A stretch of 41,465 bases of DNA from CALWOS01 sp963595735 (GCA_963595735.1 CAVBJJ010000015.1:1-41465); one strand, 5' to 3'; positions 32,444-39,974 are shown, counted from the first letter of the stretch. Notes: generated from the letters alone by a model not told the origin. Numbers and translations: made by a program.

Positions 32444-32489
32444 ATACACGCCCCCGCCCGCGGCAATCGCCGCAGGCGGGGGCGTATCC
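32444..32489. terminator. GC-rich hairpin between convergent genes
   Basis: GATAC..GCCCCCGCC..CGGC pairs with GCCG..GGCGGGGGC..ATCC in a very stable stem with an AATC loop. No T-run; probably ends both converging transcripts. Confidence 0.6.
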
Positions 32490-32532
32490 ATGGATCAAAG
32501 TGAAACAGTATGGGATTTTTTCCGTACTTCCC

Positions 32533-33324
32533 TCAGGGGCAATCCTTGGGGATATCGCCCACGGCGGTGCCGAGTTTGGGCGGGAAGAATTCCTCCAGGG
32601 GGAAGCGGATCCGCCCGAACAGGGTGCAGGGGTCATCCTGGTCGGAGCCGACGCACTCCTTGTCGGGGATGCAGTAGTCATAGGCCGGGATCAGCAGCTG
32701 GGTGTCCCGCTCCAGCCGGATGATGGAAAACTGCCCCAGCGTGACATACCACTTCCGGTTGGTCTCCGTCAGCACCAGTGTGTCGCCCATGGCGGCCAAA
32801 ATCTCCGGCGGCACCTCCCGCAGCTCGCCGTCCAGATTGCACGGGCAGCTGTCTGCCAGCTTCATACTCAGCGCGATCGGATCCACCGCCTCCACAATGG
32901 CAACAGGCAGGGCGCGGGTTTGGGGCACAACGCCCACATCGTCGGAGCGGAACACCTTTGCGCTGCCCTCGCTGCCAAAGAGGATGGCGCGCTTATCGAA
33001 CACGGCAAGGCCGCTGACCTCCTGCCCGCCGGGAACGGTTTCGCCCCGGATGTTATAGAAGTAGCTTACATCAATGGTATAGCGACCGCGGTTGAAGTTG
33101 ATCTCATCCACATCCACCGATACATAGATCAGCTCCGCGCTTTTGGGACGGATGCTGAAAGCGCTGTCTATGTAGGCCAGCGAGCCGGTGGTGGGGAAAA
33201 CACGCAGATCTTCAATGCAGTCCTTATCTCTGCAGCTGTCAAAAATTTTGTTGGTGTGAACGCAGACTGCCTCGTTCACGCAGGCTTCGGCCGTGGTGGG
33301 GCCGGGAACAACCCTGTCTGCCAT
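32533..33324 (-). CDS. Uncharacterised conserved clostridial protein
   Basis: A 263-aa soluble protein. Landmarks: VPGPTTAEACVNEAVCVH, SCRDKDCIEDLRV (30-42), a beta-rich middle (YVSVDVDEINFNRGRYTIDVSYFY, LFGSEGSAKVF), CPCN, and LERDTQLLIPAYDYCIPDKEC near the end. I recall closely similar hypothetical proteins throughout Clostridia but no proven function; the beta pattern vaguely recalls DUF3794 spore-coat proteins. AAGGAGG precedes ATG 33324, and the palindrome TGAACTGAGTTCA (33348-33360) lies upstream. No clear sigma-A promoter. Confidence 0.82.
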   Translation of the reverse strand: MADRVVPGPTTAEACVNEAVCVHTNKIFDSCRDKDCIEDLRVFPTTGSLAYIDSAFSIRPKSAELIYVSVDVDEINFNRGRYTIDVSYFYNIRGETVPGGQEVSGLAVFDKRAILFGSEGSAKVFRSDDVGVVPQTRALPVAIVEAVDPIALSMKLADSCPCNLDGELREVPPEILAAMGDTLVLTETNRKWYVTLGQFSIIRLERDTQLLIPAYDYCIPDKECVGSDQDDPCTLFGRIRFPLEEFFPPKLGTAVGDIPKDCP

Positions 33325-33445
33325 GTTGCAAACCTCCTTGTTGGAATTGAACTGAGTTCACTATCAGTCTATGCGCCAGGGGGGACTTTGTGCAGGGCAG
33401 AGTGCGGGAATTTCCGGCAGATGCCGCCTTTTCCGGAAATGCTAC

Positions 33446-33474
33446 TTGTCCCCGCCGGGGAAATGTGATATACT
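33446..33474 (+). promoter_or_regulatory. Promoter of the DUF4364 gene
   Basis: TTGTCC, 17-base spacer, extended -10 TGaTATACT. Confidence 0.85.
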
Positions 33475-33494
33475 ATATATAACAATATATAGTA
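33471..33494 (+). promoter_or_regulatory. Perfect palindrome overlapping the -10 box of the DUF4364 gene
   Basis: Arms TACTATATAT and ATATATAGTA around AACA. It covers the -10 element and the expected start site, the classic place for a repressor operator. Confidence 0.75.
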
Positions 33495-33556
33495 GTAACG
33501 CGACAACCGCTTTGCATATCATGTTTTGCAAAGTGCAATAAAGGAGGCACGCTGTA

Positions 33557-34081
33557 ATGGAAAATCGCAGGGGATTTGTGCAGGGAAAGCTGGACATCAA
33601 AATGCTGATCCTTTATATCCTGCAAAGATTGCCGGGGCCGGTGGACGACAATACGCTGGCAGATCTGGTACTGATCGACGATGGCATTGTGTTTTTCGAT
33701 TACACGGAATGCCTGACGGAATTGCAGAAAGCCGAGCATATCGAAAAGCAGGAAGACGGCTGGGTCATCACCGAAAGAGGTGCCTTCTATGGCGCGGAAG
33801 CGGAGGGAAGCCTGCCCTTTGTGGTGCGTTCCCGGGCGGACAAGGCGCTGGCGCCGGTGGTGGAGCGAATGCGCCGCAACGCGCTGCTGAAGGCAGAATG
33901 GCAGCCCCGGGAAAGCGGCGGCTTTGACCTGTTTCTGTCCATGGCAGTGGAGGAGGGCGCGATGATTGAGCTGAAGCTGCTTGTGCCGACGGAGGAGCAG
34001 GCGGAGAAAATGGCGGCCAAGTTCCGCAGCGATGCGGAGGGGATATATAGCCAGTTGGTGGAAAGCCTGCTGCAGTCTTAA
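33557..34081 (+). CDS. DUF4364 winged-helix protein
   Basis: A 174-aa protein of the DUF4364 family: LDIKMLILYILQRLPGPVDDNTLADLVLIDDGI (about 11-45) reads like the start of a winged helix-turn-helix, with ELQKAEHIEKQEDGWVITERG as wing; a DUF-specific alpha/beta C-terminal half follows. Probably a transcriptional regulator. AAAGGAGG precedes ATG 33557. The palindrome over its own promoter suggests autoregulation (inference). Confidence 0.88.
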   Translation: MENRRGFVQGKLDIKMLILYILQRLPGPVDDNTLADLVLIDDGIVFFDYTECLTELQKAEHIEKQEDGWVITERGAFYGAEAEGSLPFVVRSRADKALAPVVERMRRNALLKAEWQPRESGGFDLFLSMAVEEGAMIELKLLVPTEEQAEKMAAKFRSDAEGIYSQLVESLLQS

Positions 34082-34113
34082 AAATCGGGCGAAAAGTTTT
34101 TTGCATTTGAGAC

Positions 34114-34142
34114 TTGCCAAAATGCCCGGGAAGTGGTACAAT
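34114..34142 (+). promoter_or_regulatory. Promoter of tRNA-Gly
   Basis: TTGCCA, 17-base spacer, TACAAT; 11 bases before the tRNA. Confidence 0.85.
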
Positions 34143-34153
34143 CAAATGCGTTC

Positions 34154-34227
34154 GCGGGTGTAGTTCAATGGCAGAACACCAGCTTCCCAAGCTGGATACG
34201 TGGGTTCGATTCCCATCACCCGCTCCA
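34154..34227 (+). tRNA. tRNA-Gly (anticodon CCC)
   Basis: A 74-nt cloverleaf: acceptor GCGGGTG/CACCCGC, D-arm GTTC/GAAC, anticodon stem CCAGC/GCTGG with loop TTCCCAA (anticodon CCC, reads GGG), T-arm TGGGT/CCCATC region with TTCGATT, discriminator T and encoded CCA. Confidence 0.95.
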
Positions 34228-34270
34228 CGCCGGAGCAAAGTTCACTTTGCTCCGGCGTTCTTTTTTTCTT
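34228..34270 (+). terminator. Terminator of tRNA-Gly
   Basis: CGCCGGAGCAAAG pairs perfectly with CTTTGCTCCGGCG around TTCA, then TTCTTTTTTTCTTT. It begins right after the CCA end. Confidence 0.95.
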
Positions 34271-34350
34271 TGGGTATCCCAGAAAAATACCAGAATCATG
34301 CCAGGCTGCCAAAAACAGGGGAAAAAGTCCTACCATTTCCACCGGGGCTG

Positions 34351-34359
34351 TGGTATAAT
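34351..34359 (+). promoter_or_regulatory. Extended -10 promoter of the exonuclease gene
   Basis: TGgTATAAT; the -35 region (TACCAT at 34331-34336) is poor, as is usual for extended -10 promoters. Confidence 0.65.
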
Positions 34360-34422
34360 AACAAAGTTTGATGTGGTCGCCCCGGAAGCGGCCAAAGCAA
34401 AAAAGAAGGAATGGATCGCTGC

Positions 34423-35406
34423 ATGGCATATATCGTATTGGATCTGGAGTGGAATCAGGCGATGAGTACACAGGCCTCTGTGTTTCATAAGCTGCCCTTT
34501 CGCCTGCGGGGCGAAATTATTCAGATCGGCGCTGTCAAGCTTCAGGAGGATATGACCCCGGGAGAAGAATTTCATATAGATGTCCGGCCGGTGTATTTTC
34601 GCAAAATACATTACCGGGTCAAAAAGCTGACCGGCTTTGATAAGGAGCGCCTACGCAACGGCGTCGGCTTTCCGGAGGCGATGGCGGATTTTCGCGCCTG
34701 GTGCGGGGAAAATGCCGTGTTCCTGACCTGGGGAATTGATGACAAGGGCATCATGGAGCAAAACATCATGATCCATGATCTGGATTGGGACTGGATCAAC
34801 GGCTGGATCAATCTGCAAAATGTATATAATCGCCAGATCGGGGGAGATCGGAACCAAAAATCCCTGGCCTCCGCAATGGAGCACTTCTCCATTCCTCAGA
34901 CCCGTGTGGCACACGACGCCTTGGGAGACGCCTATAACACGGCGGTGGTCTGCTCCAAGCTGCACCCCCAGAACTGGTGGGAGGATTATGTCAAAACCGG
35001 TGCGCCGATGCTGCCCTGTCTGCCCCTGCGAAATGGGGGAGAGGATGCGCCGGAGGCGCTGGAGCACCGCGCCTTTCACGATTACGCCTCTAAGCTGGCG
35101 GCCTTTTCCGCGCCGGAAATTTCCCGTATGTCCTGCCCGGTGTGCGGCAATGCCATGAAAAATGCCCGTTGGGTAGATCAGGGGGACAGGCGCTATATGA
35201 CCCTGTTCGACTGCCGGGAGCATGGAAAATATCTCGTGCGGCTCAAGTTCCGCAAGGATGAAAGGAATTCCTGGTCGGTCAACCGCATTGTCTATAAGGC
35301 AGATGAAAGCCAGCAGAAGTTTTATGAGACAAAGCTCCAGGCGCCCAAACGCCGGGGGCATAATCGCCGCGGACGCAGCCGCCGGGGCAAAAAGGGCGAG
35401 AACTGA
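34423..35406 (+). CDS. DEDDh 3'-5' exonuclease with zinc-like and basic C-terminal extension
   Basis: A 327-aa protein. Exonuclease domain (1-180): VLDLEWNQ (Asp7, Glu9), WGIDDKG (Asp106/107), and VAHDALGDAYNTA (His164, Asp169), the RNase T/KapD-like DEDDh set. A second part has CPVCG (238, 241) and CREH (264, 267), a possible zinc site, and the last 25 residues are strongly basic (KRRGHNRRGRSRRGKKG). Likely trims RNA; substrate unknown. Start ATG 34423 with GAAGGA upstream is preferred over ATG 34411, which touches the ribosome site. Confidence 0.88.
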   Translation: MAYIVLDLEWNQAMSTQASVFHKLPFRLRGEIIQIGAVKLQEDMTPGEEFHIDVRPVYFRKIHYRVKKLTGFDKERLRNGVGFPEAMADFRAWCGENAVFLTWGIDDKGIMEQNIMIHDLDWDWINGWINLQNVYNRQIGGDRNQKSLASAMEHFSIPQTRVAHDALGDAYNTAVVCSKLHPQNWWEDYVKTGAPMLPCLPLRNGGEDAPEALEHRAFHDYASKLAAFSAPEISRMSCPVCGNAMKNARWVDQGDRRYMTLFDCREHGKYLVRLKFRKDERNSWSVNRIVYKADESQQKFYETKLQAPKRRGHNRRGRSRRGKKGEN

Positions 35407-35438
35407 GCGCCAAAATGGCAAAAAGCGGAAAACACATA

Positions 35439-35467
35439 TTGTAAAACCGGGTGAATGATGGTACAAT
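35439..35467 (+). promoter_or_regulatory. Promoter of the nucleotidyltransferase gene
   Basis: TTGTAA, 17-base spacer, TACAAT. A small inverted repeat CTATG/CATAG lies at 35475-35490 just downstream of the start site. Confidence 0.75.
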
Positions 35468-35522
35468 ATACTGACTATGGCTTGACATAGCAATATGAGG
35501 AAAGAGATGAGAGAACATCACA

Positions 35523-36425
35523 ATGGATATTTCCCTTGTTATATTGGCAGCCGGGATCGGTTCCCGTTATGGCGGCGGTGTAAAGCAGCTTGCCCCGGTG
35601 GGACCCAATGGCGAGCTGATTATTGATTACAGCATTCACGACGCCGTTAAGGCGGGCTTTAATAAAGTGGTTTTTATTATTCGTCATGACATTTACGCGG
35701 ATTTCCGCGAGGTCATCGGCGAGCGCATGGAGCGGCGCTTCCGTCAGCTGGGCGTGAAGTGGGAATATGCGTTCCAGGAGCTGGTGAACCCGCCGGCCGG
35801 CCGGACAAAGCCCTGGGGGACCGGGCAGGCGGTGCTGGCCTGCAAGGATTTGCTCCAAGAGCCCTTTGCGGTGATCAACGCCGACGATTACTATGGCGAG
35901 GCGGCGTTTGAAAAGGCGCGGGAGTTCCTGTGCGGCGGCGCTGCGGCGGATCGCTATGGCATGGTGGGCTATGTGCTGAAAAATACCCTGTCGGAAAACG
36001 GCGGCGTGACCCGCGGCATCTGCCATCTGGATGCGGAAGGCAAGCTGGTCGGCATTGACGAGACCCGCCACATCGTGAAAACGCCGGAGGGCGCGGCAAC
36101 CAAGGAGGGGCGCAAGATCCCGGTGGACAGTCTGGCCTCCATGAATTTCTGGATGTTTCCGCCGGAGTTTATGGGCGTGCTGGAGGAGGGATTTCCTCGC
36201 TTCTGCGCATCCCTGCAGGATCCCTGCAAGGATGAATACTTGCTGCCCATCATTGTAGATGAACAGCTGCAAAAGGGCGCCTGCTCGGTACAGGTTATTC
36301 CTACGGATGACCGCTGGTTCGGCATTACCTATAAAGAAGACCTGAAAAGTGTTGTGGAAACCTTTGCCCAGCTGCACGCAAACGGCGTGTATCCGGACGA
36401 TCTGTTTTCCGATTTGGCAGAGTAA
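35523..36425 (+). CDS. Sugar-phosphate nucleotidyltransferase-like protein
   Basis: A 300-aa NTP-transferase-fold protein. Nucleotide loop LVILAAGIGSRYGGGVKQLAPVG (5-27), the metal aspartates in VINADDYYG, then SLASMNFWMFPPEF and DDRWFGITYKEDL. It probably makes an NDP-sugar or related alcohol, but the substrate cannot be read from sequence, and no sugar pathway genes lie beside it. Monocistronic with own promoter and terminator. ATG 35523 has only a weak ribosome site nearby (GAGAG). Confidence 0.85.
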   Translation: MDISLVILAAGIGSRYGGGVKQLAPVGPNGELIIDYSIHDAVKAGFNKVVFIIRHDIYADFREVIGERMERRFRQLGVKWEYAFQELVNPPAGRTKPWGTGQAVLACKDLLQEPFAVINADDYYGEAAFEKAREFLCGGAAADRYGMVGYVLKNTLSENGGVTRGICHLDAEGKLVGIDETRHIVKTPEGAATKEGRKIPVDSLASMNFWMFPPEFMGVLEEGFPRFCASLQDPCKDEYLLPIIVDEQLQKGACSVQVIPTDDRWFGITYKEDLKSVVETFAQLHANGVYPDDLFSDLAE

Positions 36426-36471
36426 GCCGGCACCGGCGGCCTTGCCAGAAATCAGATATATACAAAAATAT

Positions 36472-36514
36472 AAAATCTCCTGTCTGCGGATGTTTGCAGA
36501 CAGGAGATTTTTTG
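36472..36514. terminator. Bidirectional terminator between nucleotidyltransferase and ddh
   Basis: AAATCTCCTGTCTGC pairs perfectly with GCAGACAGGAGATTT (15 bp), T-rich on both strands. It serves the plus-strand gene and the convergent ddh. Confidence 0.92.
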
Positions 36515-36552
36515 CGATTTATTCCATGGGGAATTTGCCCGGAGGGGCGGAT

Positions 36553-37530
36553 TTACAGCATATGCGCGCGCAGCTCCTCACCGGAAAGGGGAGAGAGGTC
36601 AGCGGGGGCAATGTCGAAAATGGTCTTGCAGCCGGTCACGCCGCGCTTGTACATCCGATCCACCGCTCGAGCCAGTGCCACCAGCACGCTGGCGGTGAAT
36701 TCCGGGTTGGAATCCAGCTTTAGGCTGTACTCGATGGTGTGGGTGTGCTCGCCGTGCAGGCCGGTTTTGCCACTGCGGATAACAAAGCCGCCGTGGGGCA
36801 GTTTGCCATGCTTTTCGTTGAGTTCTTCCTGAGAAATAAAGTGAACGGTCGTGTCATAGTCGGCGAAGTAGTTGGGCATGGTCTTGATGTCCTGCTCGAT
36901 CTTGGCCAGATCGGCGCCGGGCTTTGCCACAACATAGCATTCGCGCAGATGCTTTTCCCGGGTGCTCAGCTCGGGCTGGGTGCCGGAACGCACCGCATCC
37001 AGCGCGGCGGGAATGGGAACGGTGTACTGTCGGGCGTCCTGCACGCCGTCAATGCGGCGAATTGCATCGGAGTGACCCTGGCTGACGCCCTTGCCCCAGA
37101 AGGTGTAGTCCTTTCCGTCCGGCAGAATGGCATTGGCATACAGACGGTTCAGGGAGAACATTCCGGGGTCCCAACCGCCGGAGATCACTGCCAGATGGCC
37201 GGAGGCCTGTGCGGCGGCGTCCACATTGGCAAAATGCGTGGGGATGTTAGCATGGGTGTCAAAGCTGTCGATGACATTGAACAGCTTCGCCATGGCGGGG
37301 GTGATAACGGGCAGGTCGGTGGCGCTGCCGCCGCAGAGGATCATTACATCCACCTTGTCCTGAAATTCCGCAACGCGATCTGCGGCATACACGGGCAGAG
37401 CGGTAAGGGTCTTGACCGTGGCGGGATCCCGGCGGGTGAACACGCCGACGATCTCAGCGTCCGGATTCTGCTTTGCTGCGCACTCCACGGCCTTGCCGAT
37501 GTTGCCGTAACCATAAATTCCGATTCTCAT
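36553..37530 (-). CDS. ddh: meso-Diaminopimelate dehydrogenase
   Basis: NADPH-dependent enzyme, 325 aa, converting tetrahydrodipicolinate to meso-DAP in one step with ammonia. N-terminal Rossmann GIYGYGNIGKAVE, then ILCGGSATDLP, FDTHANIP and SGGWDPGMFSLNR, all family signatures. It lies 42 bases after dapA with AGAGG before ATG 37530, so it shares dapA's lysine riboswitch. It duplicates the outcome of dapL plus dapF. Confidence 0.96.
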   Translation of the reverse strand: MRIGIYGYGNIGKAVECAAKQNPDAEIVGVFTRRDPATVKTLTALPVYAADRVAEFQDKVDVMILCGGSATDLPVITPAMAKLFNVIDSFDTHANIPTHFANVDAAAQASGHLAVISGGWDPGMFSLNRLYANAILPDGKDYTFWGKGVSQGHSDAIRRIDGVQDARQYTVPIPAALDAVRSGTQPELSTREKHLRECYVVAKPGADLAKIEQDIKTMPNYFADYDTTVHFISQEELNEKHGKLPHGGFVIRSGKTGLHGEHTHTIEYSLKLDSNPEFTASVLVALARAVDRMYKRGVTGCKTIFDIAPADLSPLSGEELRAHML

Positions 37531-37572
37531 GATACAACCTCTTTTCTAAAATATAATAAATTCAATTGTCTA

Positions 37573-38460
37573 TTAAATCAGCTTCTGTTCCCGCATCAGC
37601 TCCAGCAGCACGGCCTCGTGGTCAGGCTCCATGGGGGTCAGGGGCAGGCGGAGATAGTTCTCGCACCAGCCCATGGCGGCCATAGCGGCCTTGACGGGGA
37701 TGGGGTTGACCTCGCTGAACAGGGCATTGGTCAGCGGCAAAAGCTGACATTGCAGCGAGGCACTGCCGGCCACATCGCCACGGAAGAAACGATCGCACAT
37801 TTCCACGGTTTTGGCGGGCATGACATTGGACAGCACGGAGATTACACCGGCGCCACCCATGGACAGAATGGGAACGATCTGGTCATCGTTGCCGGAGAAA
37901 ATGTCAATTTGATCTCCCACCAGCGCAGCGGTCTCCACAAACTTGGAGAGGTTGCCGCTGGCTTCCTTGATGCCGCGGATCATGGGATGCTTGGCCAGCT
38001 CCGCATAAGTGGCCGGCTCGATGTTCACCCCGGTGCGGGAGGGAACATTATACAAAATCAGGGGCTTGGTGGAGGCGTCCGCAATGGCGGAGTACATTTT
38101 CACCAGACCCTTTTGGGTGGCTTTGTTGTAATAGGGTGTGACCACCAGCATGGCGTCCGCCCCGACATCGCAGGAGAATTTCGTCAGCTCGATGGCATAT
38201 GCCGTGTCGTTGGAGCCGGTACCGGCGATCACCGGGATGCGGCCGGCGATGTGCTCCACGGCAAAGCGCAGCAGCTCGCGGTGCTCCGCATCGGAGAGGG
38301 TGGGGCCTTCGCCGGTGGTGCCGGCAATGACCAGCGCGTTGACGCCCTCGGCGATCTGCCAATCGATCAGCCGGGCAGTGGCATCGTAATCCACGCCGTT
38401 TTCCGTCAGGGGAGTGATCAGGGCGGTGGCAACACCGCGGAAAATGGGATTTGCGGTCAT
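37573..38460 (-). CDS. dapA: 4-Hydroxy-tetrahydrodipicolinate synthase
   Basis: Class I aldolase, 295 aa, condensing aspartate semialdehyde and pyruvate. GTTGEG phosphate-like loop (47-52), YYNKATQ, ILYNVPSRTG with Tyr137, and IRGIKEASGN with Schiff-base Lys165. Start ATG 38460 follows GAGGAG; six more upstream residues are possible but lack similarity. First gene of the dapA-ddh operon, controlled by the lysine riboswitch and terminator just upstream. Confidence 0.96.
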   Translation of the reverse strand: MTANPIFRGVATALITPLTENGVDYDATARLIDWQIAEGVNALVIAGTTGEGPTLSDAEHRELLRFAVEHIAGRIPVIAGTGSNDTAYAIELTKFSCDVGADAMLVVTPYYNKATQKGLVKMYSAIADASTKPLILYNVPSRTGVNIEPATYAELAKHPMIRGIKEASGNLSKFVETAALVGDQIDIFSGNDDQIVPILSMGGAGVISVLSNVMPAKTVEMCDRFFRGDVAGSASLQCQLLPLTNALFSEVNPIPVKAAMAAMGWCENYLRLPLTPMEPDHEAVLLELMREQKLI

Positions 38461-38494
38461 GATGTTTCGTCTCCTCATGTTTTGGATTTGTTCA

Positions 38495-38528
38495 AAAAGG
38501 AAAAAGCCGATGCATTTGCATCAGCTTT
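38495..38528 (-). terminator. Riboswitch-controlled terminator before dapA
   Basis: Minus strand AAAGCTGATGCA pairs with TGCATCGGCTTT (one G-T pair), followed by TTCCTTTTT. Positioned between the lysine aptamer and dapA, as for attenuation when lysine is bound. Confidence 0.88.
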
Positions 38529-38581
38529 GTAATAATCGAAATGTCCTTTCCGCCCCGGGCGAAAACAACAAACAACTAATA

Positions 38582-38740
38582 CATAGCTCTCCGCAGATGC
38601 GACAATCAAACGAATCTTATTCGCCTGACCAGGGCAGGAATTGCAGGTTCACTTCCCTTCGGCAGCAGCCCCTTTCCCTCTGGCAACGACTTTGCAAGGT
38701 CTTTCCACCAGAGATACTCTTGACAACTGCACCTCTATCC
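38582..38740 (-). ncRNA. Lysine riboswitch (L-box) controlling dapA-ddh
   Basis: Read on the minus strand it shows the L-box landmarks in order: ATAGAGGTGCAG, AAGAGTA, GGAAAGACC, GGGAAAGGGG with CCGAAGGG, CTGGTCAGGCGAAT, and GCGGAGAGCTAT closing the P1 stem. Lysine binding is expected to favour the terminator at 38495-38528 and switch the operon off. Confidence 0.92.
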
Positions 38741-38767
38741 TTTAATTGCAATGTGAACTTTTTCCTT

Positions 38768-38797
38768 ATCATAGCACTGTACTATGGTATTTGTCGA
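38768..38797 (-). promoter_or_regulatory. Promoter of the riboswitch-dapA-ddh transcript
   Basis: Minus strand TCGACA, 18-base spacer, TATGAT, about 25 bases before the aptamer. Confidence 0.65.
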
Positions 38798-38809
38798 TGC
38801 ACACTTTCT

Positions 38810-38865
38810 CCAAAAATTCGAGATGAATTCCTTGCAAAACAGAGAAACATACCAAAAATTCGAGA
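38810..38865 (+). repeat. Two perfect 14-base direct repeats upstream of sigK
   Basis: CCAAAAATTCGAGA at 38810-38823 and 38852-38865, 42 bases apart (about four helical turns). They lie 82-137 bases upstream of the sigK ATG, next to the divergent dapA promoter. Confidence 0.7.
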
Positions 38866-38946
38866 AGAGGGAGGCGCTTGCGCTGGGAATGGAGACAGGC
38901 AAGAAGGGAATACATTGACAGAGAAAGCAAAAAGGAGGCTGCAACA

Positions 38947-39834
38947 ATGTTAGCAACTGCATTCATGCTCCTGGTGAGCGGAACATTTTTGATGCTGCGG
39001 CTGGGGAATAATACCGGCTCTTTCCCCAAGCCCCTGGGACAGGAGGAGGAAACGGCGCTGGTGGAGCGCTGGCTGGCGGGGGATATGGAGGCCAGAAACC
39101 GGCTGATCGAACACAATCTGCGTCTGGTGACCCACATTATGAAAAAGTATTATACCCAGACCTCCGATCAGGACGATCTGATCTCCATCGGCACCATCGG
39201 CCTGATCAAAGGCGTTTCCACCTACCGGCCGGATAAAGGCGTACGACTTGCCACCTATGCAAGCCGGTGTATAGAAAATGAGATTCTCATGCATTTTCGC
39301 GGCAAGCGGAAGTCGGCCTCGGACATTTCTCTGGAGGACAGTCTGGACATGGACGGAGAGGGGAACAGTCTTTCTTTGATGGATGTGCTGTGCCAGGAGG
39401 ACGATATGCTGGAGCGCATCAGCGCCAGAGAAACGGCAGAGAACCTGGGGCGCTTGGTAAAGCAGGTGCTGACGCCCAGGGAAGCAAAGGTCATTCGCCT
39501 GCGCTATGGCTTGCAGGGGAAAAGCCCCATGCCTCAGCGGGAGGTGGCCGCGGCTTGCGGAATTTCCCGGAGCTATGTATCGCGCCGCTCGTATGGTAAG
39601 CGATATTTGGCGGGCGGCAGGGGCGGGTGCGGGAGACAGTGTCCGCGAGAGAACGAACTGTCCGCGTGTGTCGTACTTTTGTCGGTGGAATCTGCGAAAA
39701 ATTTTCAAGAAAATACAAATTTGCTATTGAAAAATTCGGGAAATGCTGTAAAGTGTATGGAGGCTATCAAAAAACAGTCAGTCAGCATAAACCCGCCGCG
39801 GAAAGCCCGGGAGGGCTTTCCCACAGTGTTTTGA
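38947..39834 (+). CDS. sigK: Sporulation sigma factor SigK with pro-sequence and aberrant C-terminus
   Basis: Sigma-70 family, 295 aa. Residues 1-20 are a hydrophobic pro-sequence leading to NNTGSFPKPL, close to Bacillus pro-SigK. Region 2 is clear (ARNRLIEHNLRLVTHI, DLISIGTIGLIK, RLATYASRCIENEILMH), as is region 4 up to REVAAACGISRSYVSR (198-213). SigK proteins continue with IEKRAL-type residues and about 20 more; here residue 214 onward is unrelated, Arg/Gly- then Asn-rich, with no motif, and 80 residues too long. No other frame restores the end. So region 4.2 is cut in its recognition helix. AAGGAGG precedes ATG 38947. Likely non-functional as it stands. Confidence 0.85.
   Translation: MLATAFMLLVSGTFLMLRLGNNTGSFPKPLGQEEETALVERWLAGDMEARNRLIEHNLRLVTHIMKKYYTQTSDQDDLISIGTIGLIKGVSTYRPDKGVRLATYASRCIENEILMHFRGKRKSASDISLEDSLDMDGEGNSLSLMDVLCQEDDMLERISARETAENLGRLVKQVLTPREAKVIRLRYGLQGKSPMPQREVAAACGISRSYVSRRSYGKRYLAGGRGGCGRQCPRENELSACVVLLSVESAKNFQENTNLLLKNSGNAVKCMEAIKKQSVSINPPRKAREGFPTVF
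39727..39754 (+). promoter_or_regulatory. Candidate promoter within the aberrant sigK tail
   Basis: TTGAAA, 16-base spacer, TAAAGT. It would give lysC a leader of about 215 bases containing a 9-bp hairpin (GGAAAGCCC/GGGCTTTCC) near 39797-39818. Confidence 0.45.
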
Positions 39835-39888
39835 CCGATTCAAAATACTCGGCGGATAAATGAAGGCAAAAGAGCCCACGGACTTTTT

Positions 39889-39917
39889 TTGACAAACTGG
39901 CTGATGGAAGTTATTCT
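39889..39917 (+). promoter_or_regulatory. Promoter of lysC
   Basis: TTGACA, 17-base spacer, TATTCT. Leader about 50 bases, too short for a lysine riboswitch. Confidence 0.65.
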
Positions 39918-39974
39918 TTTTATTTTATTATTGACGCATGATTCCATGTGAGATCATAGGGAGGTTCAATCAGA

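Noticed and set aside
39641..39666. GTCCGCG direct repeats after the sigK break as a recombinase core
   Set aside because: Only seven bases long and 19 apart, with no matching copy at the junction itself; too weak to claim as an attachment site.
39835..39974. T-box or lysine riboswitch before lysC
   Set aside because: No T-box AGGGTGGNACCGCG and no L-box landmarks in the leader.
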